Assembly (NCBI RefSeq): GCF_001423525.1
Contig: NZ_LMOI01000009.1
Coordinates: forward strand, 1-35,807
DNA from: Arthrobacter sp. Leaf137
GTDB taxonomy: Bacteria > Actinomycetota > Actinomycetes > Actinomycetales > Micrococcaceae
Reading direction: 5' to 3'
DNA length: 35,807 bases
The position numbers and the translations under genes were made by a program. The first letter of the stretch is position 1. Every line of letters starts with the position of its first letter. Below are positions 16,683 through 24,976 of this stretch, one piece after another. Below the pieces are notes generated by a model. That model had not been told where the DNA came from. It did not search any database and was given only the letters and a program-made list of their open reading frames with translations.

Positions 16683-17536
16683 GCTGTTGGCTCCAATTCC
16701 TGTGTCTGCTGCCACCAGCCGGCGATCTGCCCGCAGGTGCCGAACCACACGCCGCCGGCGTCCTTCATGTGCCGGATCCACCGGTCCAGGAGCGCGGCCC
16801 TGCCGGGCTTGCCCACCACCTTGGGGTGGAAAATCGTGGCCAGGCACAGCCCTTCGGCGTGGTACCCGTCAAACTCGCGGGTCCAGTTGTCCAGGGTGGG
16901 CTCGTACCCCGCAATCCTGTCACCGCCGGAGGGCCAGTCCGGGTTGGTGGTGTACGCCAGGGACGCGTAATCGTCCATGTCGGAACGGGCCGGAATCTCG
17001 ATCAGCTGCCCGCCGTGGTGGCGGTACGGCCGGTCATCACCACGCATGGAACTCGAATAAAGGAATCCCAGTTCGGCGAGCAGCGCAGGTGTCTCCGGAC
17101 GCCAGTCACCGGAAGGTGTGCGGAAACCGGTGGCGGTGACGCCCAGGACGTCCTGGAAGATCCGCTGGCTAGTCCCGATCACCTGCCGCTGTTCGTCCAG
17201 GCTGAGGTCCCAGTACTTTTCATGCTTGTAGCCGTGGTGCGCCACCTCATGCCCGTGCGCCACGATGCGGCGGCACTGCTCCGGCCAGGTTTGGACCACC
17301 CACGCGGGAGTGAAGAAAGTTGCGGGAACCTGATGGGCGTCGAGGAGCGCCAGAATGCGGTCCAGTGCCCGCCATGGCCCATAGGCCCCCTGGCTGAAGT
17401 ATTCAGGACGGCTCCAAATAGTCCCCTTCAACATGGCGTCACCGGTGGGACCGTCCAGGTCGAAGGCCAGGGCGACGGCGCTGCGGTTCCCGTCGGGCCA
17501 CAGCGCCGCCCCAGCATGGCCGTTCAGCTGGATCAC
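16679..17536 (-). CDS. NodB-fold (polysaccharide deacetylase family) amidohydrolase, metal site intact
   Basis: This is a 285-residue cytoplasmic protein with no signal peptide. It has the metal triad of the HpPgdA/PuuE-like branch: Asp26/Asp28 in LAFDLDGP and His101/His105 in GHEVAHHGYKHE. GFRTPSGDWRPET, MRGDDRPY and IFHPKVVGKPGR follow. The GTG start at 17536 overlaps the TGA of the binding-protein gene (17533-17536). It lacks export, and its operon contains only transport and small-molecule enzymes, so cell-wall deacetylation is improbable. It more likely hydrolyses an amide or N-acyl bond in an imported compound. Its next-door paralogue has lost the metal site, which suggests that the two form a heteromer. 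Confidence 0.85.
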   Translation of the reverse strand: MIQLNGHAGAALWPDGNRSAVALAFDLDGPTGDAMLKGTIWSRPEYFSQGAYGPWRALDRILALLDAHQVPATFFTPAWVVQTWPEQCRRIVAHGHEVAHHGYKHEKYWDLSLDEQRQVIGTSQRIFQDVLGVTATGFRTPSGDWRPETPALLAELGFLYSSSMRGDDRPYRHHGGQLIEIPARSDMDDYASLAYTTNPDWPSGGDRIAGYEPTLDNWTREFDGYHAEGLCLATIFHPKVVGKPGRAALLDRWIRHMKDAGGVWFGTCGQIAGWWQQTQELEPTA

Positions 17537-18402
17537 TTAACCCCGTTGATCTCGGGCTTCATGGCGCCGTAGCCCAGGCCCCACTTGTCCAGGATCTGCT
17601 GGTAATCGCCGCTGTCCTGGACCTTGGTCAGCGCATCCTTCACGGCGTTGGCCAGCTGTGTGTTGTCCTTCTGCATCAGGATGCCGAACGGCTTGGCGGG
17701 CAGCGGGTCAAGCACAGCTGCGTACTTGCCGGGATCGGTCTTTTCGAAGTAGGCCAGGTTCTCGGCGCCCTGGGCAGCCAGGTCCACGCGGCCCTGCTCG
17801 ATCTGCAGCCTCGCGGCGGCGCCGGAGTCGGTGGGCAGGATGCTGAGTTCGGGCAGGCCCTTGTCCGTGCATTCGGTCTTGCTGAGGGTCTTGACCTGTT
17901 CGAAGTAGTCGGTCTTGCCGCTGACAGCGAGCGTTTTACCGCAGATATCGCCCTGCTCCTTGAACTCTCCGGCACGTGCCCCGGAGGTGTAAAGCCGGCC
18001 CTGGGATTTGAAGTAGTCCACGAAGTCCGCGGTCTTCTGCCGTTCAACGGTGTCGGAGATACCGGACATCACCAGGTCCACGCGGCCGGTCTGCACGGAG
18101 TTGATCAGCTGGTCGAAGGGGGACTCCACCACTTCGACTTCGACGCCGAGGGCTTCGCCGAGCTTCTGCTGCAGCTCGATGTCAAGGCCTGCCAGCTTCT
18201 TGTCCGAGTCCCGGAACTCCATGGGCGGGAAGTCCGGTGAGAGGCCAATCCGGATCTTTCCTGCATCCTTGATGGCCTGGGGCAAGCCTGTGGCGGACGC
18301 CCCGGCCTCGGCCGTAGTTTCGCCGCCTACGCATCCGGTGAGGCCGAACGCTGCAACGGCGGTGATGGCCGCAATTTTGGCGGCATTGGTGAACTTTTTC
18401 AT
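17533..18402 (-). CDS. ABC transporter substrate-binding lipoprotein, polar amino acid (PAAT) family
   Basis: This 289-residue extracytoplasmic solute-binding protein has a lipoprotein signal with the lipobox LTGC (Cys24), followed by a flexible linker. The SBP family 3 domain includes GKIRIGLSPDFPPMEF (about 50-65), GLDIELQQKLGEALGVEVE and VDLVMSGISDTVERQKTADFVDYF, where the Arg of ERQK is the usual ligand alpha-carboxylate contact. The ATG at 18402 follows GGAGTTGTCC; an in-frame TTG at 18414 is less likely. It is encoded 32 bp after the ATPase gene. It should capture an amino acid-like compound for the GlnQ/HisM-type transporter encoded beside it. The exact ligand is not predictable by eye. 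Confidence 0.92.
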   Translation of the reverse strand: MKKFTNAAKIAAITAVAAFGLTGCVGGETTAEAGASATGLPQAIKDAGKIRIGLSPDFPPMEFRDSDKKLAGLDIELQQKLGEALGVEVEVVESPFDQLINSVQTGRVDLVMSGISDTVERQKTADFVDYFKSQGRLYTSGARAGEFKEQGDICGKTLAVSGKTDYFEQVKTLSKTECTDKGLPELSILPTDSGAAARLQIEQGRVDLAAQGAENLAYFEKTDPGKYAAVLDPLPAKPFGILMQKDNTQLANAVKDALTKVQDSGDYQQILDKWGLGYGAMKPEINGVK

Positions 18403-18434
18403 GGACAACTCCAAAGGGGTTTGGGGGTACGTGG

Positions 18435-19202
18435 TTAGAAGACGCGGGAGAGGAATGCTTTGGTCCGCTCGTGTTGCGGGTTGCCGAGGACCTCCAATGG
18501 AGGTCCGAGTTCGACTATTTCGCCGCCGTGCATGAAGGCGACGCGGTCCGCCACTTCCTTGGCGAAACCGATCTCGTGCGTCACCACGATCATGGTGAGG
18601 CCGGATTTAGCGAGGTCCTTCATGACATCCAGCACTTCGCCGACGAGTTCGGGGTCCAGCGCCGAGGTGGGTTCATCAAAGAGGATCAGTTCGGGCTTCA
18701 TGGCGAGCGCCCGGGCGATCGCCACGCGCTGCTGCTGGCCGCCGGAGAGCTGCCGCGGGTAGGACTGTTCCCGTCCTTCCAGGCCCACCCGTGCAAGGAG
18801 CTCGGAGGCGTGCCGCTTGGCCTCGGTCGGCTTGACCTTATTGACCAGGACCGGGCCTTCGATGATGTTCTCCAAAACGGTCATGTGGGGGAACAGGTTG
18901 AACCGCTGGAACACCATGCCAATGGAGCGGCGCTGGCGGGCAGCTTCCTTGTCCGAGAGCTCAAAGAGCCGGTTGCCGTCTTGGCGGTAACCCACCACCT
19001 TGTCGCCCACCCAGATGCGCCCGTTGGACAGTGTTTCCAAGTGGTTGATGCAGCGAAGGAACGTGCTCTTCCCGGACCCCGAGGCACCAAGCAGGCAGAC
19101 TACTTCGCCGCTGTTGACCTCGAGGTTAATGCCTTTGAGCACCTCGTTTAGGCCAAAGCTCTTGTGGACGTTTTCGGCGCGGACCAGAACATTGGTGGTC
19201 AT
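18435..19202 (-). CDS. ABC transporter ATPase, polar amino acid (GlnQ/HisP-like)
   Basis: This 255-residue cytoplasmic ATPase is complete, with Walker [10 protein letters not shown] (39-47), Q-loop Gln99, signature LSGGQQQR (152-159), Walker B LILFDEP (172-178) and switch His209. The insert [23 protein letters not shown] is typical of the HisP/GlnQ/opine group of amino acid importers. The ATG at 19202 lies two bases after the permease stop codon. It energises the permease and binding protein of the same operon. Confidence 0.95.
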   Translation of the reverse strand: MTTNVLVRAENVHKSFGLNEVLKGINLEVNSGEVVCLLGASGSGKSTFLRCINHLETLSNGRIWVGDKVVGYRQDGNRLFELSDKEAARQRRSIGMVFQRFNLFPHMTVLENIIEGPVLVNKVKPTEAKRHASELLARVGLEGREQSYPRQLSGGQQQRVAIARALAMKPELILFDEPTSALDPELVGEVLDVMKDLAKSGLTMIVVTHEIGFAKEVADRVAFMHGGEIVELGPPLEVLGNPQHERTKAFLSRVF

Positions 19203-19204
19203 GC

Positions 19205-20116
19205 CTATGCCTTCCTTTTGGTACCGAAGATGCTGGTCAGCCGCTGCATGGGCGTCATGGGCAGCTGCCGGCTGGATGATCCCTTGGCGAAGTGCCGCTC
19301 AAGGTAGAACTGGCCGATACTCAGGATGGACACAGCTCCGAGATACCAAACGGCGCAGACGATCAGGAGCTCCATGATGCGGTTGTTGACGTAGTAGATG
19401 TGCTGGGCTTCGGACAGGATTTCACTGACGCCGATGGCGGAGGCAAGTGATGTGGTTTTCAGCATGCCGATGACCTCATTACCCACGGGCGGGATGATGA
19501 CCCGCATGGCCTGCGGGAGGACGATCCTGCGCATGGCCTGAAGTCGAGTCATGCCAACGGCCTGGGCCGCCTCGGTCTGTCCTTCATCTACGGAGAGGAT
19601 TCCGCCGCGGACCACCTCGGAGGTATAGGCGCCCTGGTTCAATCCCAGGCCAATGGAGGCTGCCACGAAAGGGGTCAGAATGTCGATCATCCGGCCCGAA
19701 TAGAGCCCAGGAATGCCGATCACCGGGAATATAAGGGCCAGGTTGAACCACATCAGCAATTGCAGGTACACAGGGGTGCCCCGGAAGACCCAGATGTAGA
19801 GCCATGCCACGCCGGAGACCACGGGATTCTTGGACAGCCGCATCACGGCCGTAACGACGCCCAGGACCAGCCCGATTGCCATGGCAACGGCTGTAAGAAG
19901 CAGTGCCACACCGATGCCTTGGATCAGCACGGGAACGGTGAGGTATTCCTGAACGGTGGGCCAGTGAATCTTGGCCCGTGAGAAGGAGACCGCCAGCCAG
20001 ACCAGCAGCAGCACCACGGCGGCCGCTCCGATCCACCTTCCGAGGTGACGGCGGGGGACAATTTTCAGATCGGCCGATGCAGTGCCTGTGGGGCCGGGCG
20101 CTGTTTGAGTCTTCAT
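19205..20116 (-). CDS. ABC transporter permease, polar amino acid (HisM/GlnP-like)
   Basis: This 303-residue membrane protein has a cytoplasmic N-terminal tail, a first TM segment ([16 protein letters not shown]), and the conserved PAAT permease core: [42 protein letters not shown] and the EAA loop [20 protein letters not shown]. The last is the contact point for the ATPase. The ATG at 20116 (MKTQTAPG) has AGGAACCAGCC upstream and is preferred to the GTG at 20179. It follows the lyase gene by 65 bp. A single permease gene implies a homodimeric channel. Confidence 0.93.
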   Translation of the reverse strand: MKTQTAPGPTGTASADLKIVPRRHLGRWIGAAAVVLLLVWLAVSFSRAKIHWPTVQEYLTVPVLIQGIGVALLLTAVAMAIGLVLGVVTAVMRLSKNPVVSGVAWLYIWVFRGTPVYLQLLMWFNLALIFPVIGIPGLYSGRMIDILTPFVAASIGLGLNQGAYTSEVVRGGILSVDEGQTEAAQAVGMTRLQAMRRIVLPQAMRVIIPPVGNEVIGMLKTTSLASAIGVSEILSEAQHIYYVNNRIMELLIVCAVWYLGAVSILSIGQFYLERHFAKGSSSRQLPMTPMQRLTSIFGTKRKA

Positions 20117-20181
20117 GGCTGGTTCCTGATCCTGGAGGGAAAGAAGGTCGCCGCGGGGAACGGCGTTGGCGGGAGCCACGG

Positions 20182-21624
20182 TCAGCCCGCGGTGGCGGAC
20201 GGAACGCGCAAGCCTTGGTAATCAGCTGCCCAGCTTCGTGCCTGGTCCAGCTTTGCCCGAAGGCGGGTGAGCTGTTCGGCAACGCGCGACGGCGCGGTGC
20301 CACCAAAACCGGAATGTGCTTCCAGGGCAGCTTCGAGGGTGAGGACCTCCCTGATGTCCGGCGTGAGCCTGGCATCGACTGAGGCCAACTGGTCGTCGCT
20401 GAGATCGCCGTAGTCGAGGCCTTCCGATTCGCAGAACCTCACGAGCGCTCCTGAGATCTCGTGGGCTTCGCTGAACGGGATCCCTTGGCGGGCCAGCCAG
20501 TCGGCCACCTCGGTGGCCAGCGTGTAGCCTGCCGTCGCCTGCTTGCGGACTTCTCCCTCGTTGACCGAGAACGTCCGTACCAGCCCGGACAGCGCGGGAA
20601 GGGCAACTTCCATCGTTTCGACGGCGTCGATGACAGCGTTTTTGTCTTCGGCGAGGTCACGGTTGTAGGCGAGCGGCAGGGACTTGACCGCTGCCATCAG
20701 TCCCATGAGGTCCCCGAGGACACGGCCTGCTTTGCCCCTGGCGAGTTCAGCGATGTCCGGGTTCTTTTTCTGGGGCATGATCGAACTGCCGGTGCAGTAG
20801 GCGTCGTCCATGGTGATCCACCGGAACTGCTGCGATGCCCAGGAGATGATCTCCTCACAGAGCCGGGAGATGTCAATAAGCGTCAACGAACAGATGAACA
20901 GGAACTCGATGGCGGCGTCGCGGCTCCCCACGGCATCGATCGAGTTTTCCGCGCTTGTCTCGTAGCCCTGGTCCAGGGCGGCGAGTTCCGGGGAAAGGGC
21001 GAAGGTGGATCCTGCCAGTGCGGCCGCTCCCAGGGGCGAGACCGCCGCCCTGCGGTCCCAGTCGCGGAACCGGTCGAGGTCCCGCACCAGGGGCTGCGCG
21101 TGAGCCAGGAGCTGATGGGCAAAAACAACTGGCTGAGCCGACTGCAGGTGGGTGAAGCCTGGAACCGGGGTGTGCAGGTGCCGGTCAGCCTGGGAGCCCA
21201 GCGCTTCAGCGAGTTCCACCACCAGGTCGGCGATTGCGCGGACCTTGTCCCGCATGTAGAGCCGGAGATCGTTCGCGGCTTGATCGTTGCGGGAGCGTCC
21301 CGCACGGATCTTGCCTCCGACCTGTCCCATACGTTCGATCAGTAACCGCTCCAGGAATGTGTGGACATCTTCGTCGCCCTCCTGCGGATGTACCAGACCG
21401 GCGGCAATGTCCTTCCCGACAGATTCGATCGCGTCGAGAAAGAGCGCAAGTTCGGCGTCGTCGATCAGCCCCGACCTGTTGAGTTCGCGGACGTGCGCCC
21501 GGGAACCGTGAAGGTCGTAGGGGGCCATCTGGAAGTAGCGGGGATCGGACCGGGAGAAGCGGGAAAGTTCAGGGCTGGAGGCGCCTGCGAAGCGGCCGCC
21601 CCACAGCTTGGTTTGTTCTGTCAT
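20182..21624 (-). CDS. Argininosuccinate-lyase-like C-N lyase (aspartase/fumarase superfamily)
   Basis: This 480-residue protein has the complete ASL architecture: LWGGRFAG (7-14), GGKIRAGRSRNDQ (103-115), THLQSAQP with the conserved His159, and the mobile signature loop GSSIMPQKKNPD (279-290) with Ser280/Ser281. Superfamily members eliminate an amine from a succinyl group to give fumarate. Several usual ASL residues differ (AVGSRD instead of AVSDRD-like; AEDKNAVID instead of QEDKEPVFD). The gene is not in an arg cluster but leads a transporter operon under a LacI-type regulator. A catabolic lyase for another N-succinyl or aminodicarboxylate compound is therefore more likely than arginine synthesis. 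A true argH elsewhere in the genome would support this. The ATG follows TTAGGAGCTAAACGC. Confidence 0.87.
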   Translation of the reverse strand: MTEQTKLWGGRFAGASSPELSRFSRSDPRYFQMAPYDLHGSRAHVRELNRSGLIDDAELALFLDAIESVGKDIAAGLVHPQEGDEDVHTFLERLLIERMGQVGGKIRAGRSRNDQAANDLRLYMRDKVRAIADLVVELAEALGSQADRHLHTPVPGFTHLQSAQPVVFAHQLLAHAQPLVRDLDRFRDWDRRAAVSPLGAAALAGSTFALSPELAALDQGYETSAENSIDAVGSRDAAIEFLFICSLTLIDISRLCEEIISWASQQFRWITMDDAYCTGSSIMPQKKNPDIAELARGKAGRVLGDLMGLMAAVKSLPLAYNRDLAEDKNAVIDAVETMEVALPALSGLVRTFSVNEGEVRKQATAGYTLATEVADWLARQGIPFSEAHEISGALVRFCESEGLDYGDLSDDQLASVDARLTPDIREVLTLEAALEAHSGFGGTAPSRVAEQLTRLRAKLDQARSWAADYQGLRVPSATAG

Positions 21625-21682
21625 GCGTTTAGCTCCTAAGGGTCTGCGGCGCTACGTGATTCGTATCACTTAGCGCAACGAA

Positions 21683-21712
21683 AGTATTTCCTTGGTAAAC
21701 CATAGCTGTCAA
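21683..21712 (-). promoter_or_regulatory. Promoter of the lyase/ABC/deacetylase/MmgE operon
   Basis: On the minus strand a consensus TTGACA (21707-21712) is separated by 18 bases from AATACT (21683-21688). This is about 60 bp upstream of the lyase start codon, in a locally AT-rich stretch. Two operator-like palindromes lie 46 and 80 bp upstream of the -35. A weaker -35/-10 pair (TTGATT/TCAAAT) overlaps the nearer palindrome. Confidence 0.6.
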
Positions 21713-21757
21713 CAGTTTCGGCATTGTTTCATGCTTATTAATTGCCCGGGGTCTATT

Positions 21758-21771
21758 TGACACCGGTTTCA
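21758..21771. promoter_or_regulatory. LacI-type operator copy 1 upstream of the lyase operon
   Basis: TGACACCGGTTTCA is an imperfect palindrome centred on ACCGGT. It shares the core with copies at 21792 and 23063. Its centre is 34 bp from that of copy 2. Confidence 0.65.
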
Positions 21772-21791
21772 GATACTAATCAATGGAGTTA

Positions 21792-21805
21792 AGATACCGG
21801 TATCT
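21792..21805. promoter_or_regulatory. LacI-type operator copy 2 (perfect palindrome)
   Basis: AGATACCGGTATCT is a perfect 14-bp palindrome in the gap between the LacI-family gene and the lyase operon. The central CG-containing palindrome fits LacI-family operators. The same motif occurs upstream of the regulator gene. Confidence 0.7.
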
Positions 21806-21943
21806 CAGCTGTGTAAGAGCGTTCGCACGGGTAACCTTTAAGGCTAGGCTTCGACGCTTCAGGCGGACGTACAGGGCCGGTGCCCCGCTGCAGCCGCTGC
21901 GGTATCAGGCGCGCCCGTCGACACCGACCAGCTGCCAGCGAAC

Positions 21944-23020
21944 TCAGGCCGACTGCCCCTGCAACCTGGCGCTGATGGTGGCAACTGACCCACGTTCGGC
22001 GAAGGACGCCGGCAGCAAATGGTTCTTCGTGTCAGGGCCTGCATGATGTATGCGGTCCACAAGAACCTCAGATGCTTTGAAGCCCATCTCGTAGGCCGGC
22101 AACGACACGGCCGTGACCTCCGGACTGCTGACCGTCATCCACTCAGCGTCGTCCAGGCACACCAATGACATATCTTCGGGCACAGACATCCCGGCCTCAC
22201 GGATGGCATGGAAGGCCGGAAGTGCAAGGCGGCTGTACGAGGCGATGACGGCGCTGGGCCTGTCACTCCGGCCGAGCAACTCCGCAACGATCTCATGAGT
22301 GCGCTCCGGGGACATGGCATCCGAGATGAACTCGTACCGGATTCCGGCGGCAATCGCCGCTTCGCGTACGGCGCGGACCCGGTCCGCGATGGTCGATATG
22401 GGCAGTGGCGTGCCCGCCTCCAGCTCCGCAGGCGTCTTGGTGGTCGCGGAGAGGAAGGCTACGTTCTGGTGGCCGCGTTCGATCAGGTAGGCCATGACCG
22501 CTGCCGCATCCGCATAGCAATCGGTCCCAACCCAGTCCGAGTCCACTGCATCCGGGCGCCGGTCGAACAGGACCAAAGGGCGCCCCATCCGCACTACGTC
22601 CAGCAGGTGCGCCGAGTCGCTGCGGCTTGTGGAGGCCACAATCAGCCCGTCCACGCGCTTGTCGAGGAATACTTGGACAGCTGCCCGTTCCGCCTCGATG
22701 TTCTCGTCCGTGTTAGCGAGGATGACGTCAAACCCGGCGGCCTTGGCACCATCGGTCATACCGCGGACAGCCTTGGCGAAGTGGGGGTTCTCAATGTCGC
22801 TGATAACGACTCCGATGGTGTGGGAGCGCCCCGAACTCACGCTCCGCGCCAGCGCGTTACCGCGGTAGCCAAGGGTTTCAGCCGCGGCCGACACCATGGC
22901 ATGCAGTTCATGACTAACCGACCCGTAGCCCCCGAGCGCCCGGGCCGCCGTGGATCTGGAGACGCCTGCCAGCCGTGCGACATCCTGGAGGGTGGCGGTG
23001 CCATAAAGTCGGGGTTCCAT
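21944..23020 (-). CDS. LacI-family transcriptional regulator
   Basis: This 358-residue regulator starts with the LacI helix-turn-helix and hinge (ATLQDVARLAGVSRSTAARALGGYGSVS at about 9-36, then LGYRGNALARSVSSG). A periplasmic-binding-protein-like effector domain follows: TIGVVISDIENPHFAKAVRGM, VDGLIVAST, RPLVLFDRRPD, MSLVCLDDAEWM and a C-terminal ERGSVA. It lies directly upstream of the lyase/ABC operon on the same strand. Palindromes with an ACCGGT core lie in front of both transcription units, which argues for control of the operon and autoregulation. The ATG at 23020 has no ribosome binding site, and TAAATT lies six bases before it, so the mRNA may be leaderless. The effector is probably the transported compound. 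Confidence 0.92.
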   Translation of the reverse strand: MEPRLYGTATLQDVARLAGVSRSTAARALGGYGSVSHELHAMVSAAAETLGYRGNALARSVSSGRSHTIGVVISDIENPHFAKAVRGMTDGAKAAGFDVILANTDENIEAERAAVQVFLDKRVDGLIVASTSRSDSAHLLDVVRMGRPLVLFDRRPDAVDSDWVGTDCYADAAAVMAYLIERGHQNVAFLSATTKTPAELEAGTPLPISTIADRVRAVREAAIAAGIRYEFISDAMSPERTHEIVAELLGRSDRPSAVIASYSRLALPAFHAIREAGMSVPEDMSLVCLDDAEWMTVSSPEVTAVSLPAYEMGFKASEVLVDRIHHAGPDTKNHLLPASFAERGSVATISARLQGQSA

Positions 23021-23062
23021 AGTAAGAATTTACCGCAGAATACACACTAATCACGTCGCCAT

Positions 23063-23076
23063 TGACACCGGTATCA
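23063..23076. promoter_or_regulatory. LacI-type operator copy 3 upstream of the regulator gene
   Basis: TGACACCGGTATCA differs from a perfect palindrome at one pair and matches the two copies upstream of the lyase operon. It is centred about 49 bp upstream of the LacI-family start codon, so it is well placed for autoregulation. Confidence 0.65.
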
Positions 23077-23178
23077 CCGGGGAATTCTCATGGCCGCAAG
23101 CCGTAGGGACGAACTCTTTGATTTCTCGGTTCGGTACCTCCGGCACCCAAGCCAGGCGCCGCCGTCGTACGTCATTCC

Positions 23179-24684
23179 CTACATCACCGTCGGCTTCCGG
23201 TTGTGCGACGCCCGCGCGGCCGCGAAGCTATCCTCGAACGGCAGCGAGTCCAGGTCCAGCAGCGGGTTGCTGTCCTGGGTCTCCACCAGCGTCCGCGCCT
23301 CCTCCTGCGAGTCCACGCTGGGCATGGATCCGGGCAGGTGCCGGCCGGCCGATTCGGGCAGGAAGTAGATGGCCACTGCGGCGATCACGGCCACGCCCAT
23401 GAGGTAGTAGGCGATCGCCATGTCGTCGGCCGTCAGCTCAATGAGGGACGCAATGATGAACGGGGCCGTCCCGCCGAAAATGGCCACCGCCAGGTTGTAG
23501 GCGATGCCCATGGCGGAGTACCGGTGCTCCGTGGGGAACAGCGCCGGAAGCGCCGAGGCGAGGTTCGGCACCGAGAACGCCACCGGGAAGGCAATCAGCG
23601 CCAGGCCCAGCAGCGTCATGGGGACGCTTCCCGCGGCGATGGCCAGGAACGCGGGAACCGCAAAAACCACGGTGCTGCCGGCCCCGATCCACAGCACCGG
23701 ACGGCGGCCGATCCTGTCCGAAAGCCGCCCGGTGAACGGAATGCACAGCGCCATCGCCACCAGCACGGGGATGGTCAGCAGCGTGCCCTGGACCTCGTCA
23801 TACCCCTTGTTGCTGGTCAGGTAGGTGGGCATGTAGGACGTGAGCGCGTAGGCCACGGTGTTGGCGGCGGCCGCCAGGATCATGGCCAGCAGGATGGGCC
23901 GCCAGTGCGCCTTCAGGATCCCCAGCGGGCCCACCGCGCGGAGCTCCTCCCCCGTCTCCGGATGCGTGGCCGCCACGGCTTCGGCCTCCATGGTGGCCTT
24001 GAACGCGGCCGATTCCTCGATCTTCATCCGGAAGTAGACGGCCACGGCCCCGAGCGGGCCGGCCACCAGGAACGGCAGCCGCCAGCCCCACGCCTCCATC
24101 TGCTCCTGCCCCAGCACCAGCTGCAGGACGGACACCACCAGGCCGCCCACCGCGAACCCGAGGTAGCTGCCCATGTCCAGGAAGCTGACGTAGAAGCCGC
24201 GGCGCCGGTCCGGGGCGTGCTCGCAAACGAACGTGGTGGCCCCCGAGTACTCGCCGCCGGTGGAGAAGCCCTGCACCAGTTTGAGCACCACCAGCAGGAC
24301 CGCCGCCCAAATGCCCAGCACCGTATAGCCGGGGAGCAGGCCGACGGCGAACGTGGCGGCGGCCATGAGCATCAGCGTCATGGCCAGCACCTTCTGCCGG
24401 CCGATTTTGTCCCCCAGCCAGCCGAAGAAGATCCCGCCCACGGGCCGGGCGATGAACGTGGCGCCGAAGGTTCCCAGCAGGAACAGGTTCTGCACCGCCC
24501 GGTCCGCCTCGGGCAGGAACACCGGGCCCATGGTGGTGATGAGGTAGCCGAACACGCCCACGTCGTACCACTCCATGGTGTTGCCCACGATGGTGCCGCC
24601 GAGTGCTTTCTTGAGCGTTCGCTGGTTCACCACGTTGACGTCGGAAACTTTCAACCGCCGCTGCTGCCCGTTGTGCTCTGCCAT
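23179..24684 (-). CDS. MFS transporter, metabolite:H+ symporter (ProP/KgtP-like) family
   Basis: This 501-residue 12-TM transporter has the MHS-family start (GNTMEWYDVGVFGYLITTMGPVF), the motif ARPVGGIFFGWLGDKIGRQK, and the second cytoplasmic-loop copy FTGRLSDRIGRRPVLW. The LVQGFSTGGEYSGATTFV segment is diagnostic for ProP, citrate and oxoglutarate symporters. It lies upstream of the LacI-family gene on the same strand, with 158 bp and an operator candidate between them, so it is probably a separate unit. The substrate is likely an osmolyte (proline/betaine) or an organic acid. The C-terminal tail of about 50 acidic residues lacks an obvious coiled coil. Confidence 0.92.
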   Translation of the reverse strand: MAEHNGQQRRLKVSDVNVVNQRTLKKALGGTIVGNTMEWYDVGVFGYLITTMGPVFLPEADRAVQNLFLLGTFGATFIARPVGGIFFGWLGDKIGRQKVLAMTLMLMAAATFAVGLLPGYTVLGIWAAVLLVVLKLVQGFSTGGEYSGATTFVCEHAPDRRRGFYVSFLDMGSYLGFAVGGLVVSVLQLVLGQEQMEAWGWRLPFLVAGPLGAVAVYFRMKIEESAAFKATMEAEAVAATHPETGEELRAVGPLGILKAHWRPILLAMILAAAANTVAYALTSYMPTYLTSNKGYDEVQGTLLTIPVLVAMALCIPFTGRLSDRIGRRPVLWIGAGSTVVFAVPAFLAIAAGSVPMTLLGLALIAFPVAFSVPNLASALPALFPTEHRYSAMGIAYNLAVAIFGGTAPFIIASLIELTADDMAIAYYLMGVAVIAAVAIYFLPESAGRHLPGSMPSVDSQEEARTLVETQDSNPLLDLDSLPFEDSFAAARASHNRKPTVM

Positions 24685-24891
24685 TGCCCGCTCACCGCCG
24701 CATCGCTCGCCAGCTGGGCACGCGCCGGGCGTTCGTCCGGCTCATCCGTCCCCCAGCAGCCCAACTCCCCCGATCATCCCGCCGCGGGGCGTCGTGTGGC
24801 AACCACGAAAATACAGTCAAGCGGCGGGCGCAGCACACCGCACCCGAACCCTTGGTGCAGGGCCAGGCTGTGCGCACTTGCCGGGGACGCA
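24685..24891. other. Upstream region of the MFS gene
   Basis: This 207-bp region between the strong hairpin and the MFS start codon contains no supported gene. A TTGACT on the minus strand near 24820 lacks a good -10 partner. Nothing else was recognised. Confidence 0.4.
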
Positions 24892-24938
24892 AAAAGGAGG
24901 CCGACGGCGATACCCAGTATCGCCGTCGGCCTCCTTTT
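24892..24938. terminator. Perfect 22-bp-stem bidirectional terminator
   Basis: The two arms (starting AAAAGGAGGCCGACGG and mirrored exactly) pair over 22 bases around a three-base loop, with an A run on one side and a T run on the other. It lies 38 bp after the stop codon of the GSYVT-repeat gene and insulates the MFS gene from it. It works structurally on both strands. Confidence 0.92.
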
Positions 24939-24976
24939 CGCACCTCGTGGTGCCAAGCACCAAAGGCGCTGGGACT

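Noticed and set aside
15774..17536. Polysaccharide deacetylases acting on peptidoglycan or chitin
   Set aside because: Neither protein has a signal peptide or TM anchor, one has no metal site, and the operon is for uptake and small-molecule metabolism.
20182..21624. Housekeeping arginine-pathway argH
   Set aside because: It is not linked to other arg genes, is transcribed with a transporter and MmgE/PrpD under LacI control, and has unusual residues. A genome search could still reverse this.
24892..24938. A pair of short repeats or a CRISPR-like element
   Set aside because: It is one perfect inverted repeat with A and T flanks at the end of a gene, i.e. a terminator. No repeat-spacer pattern exists.
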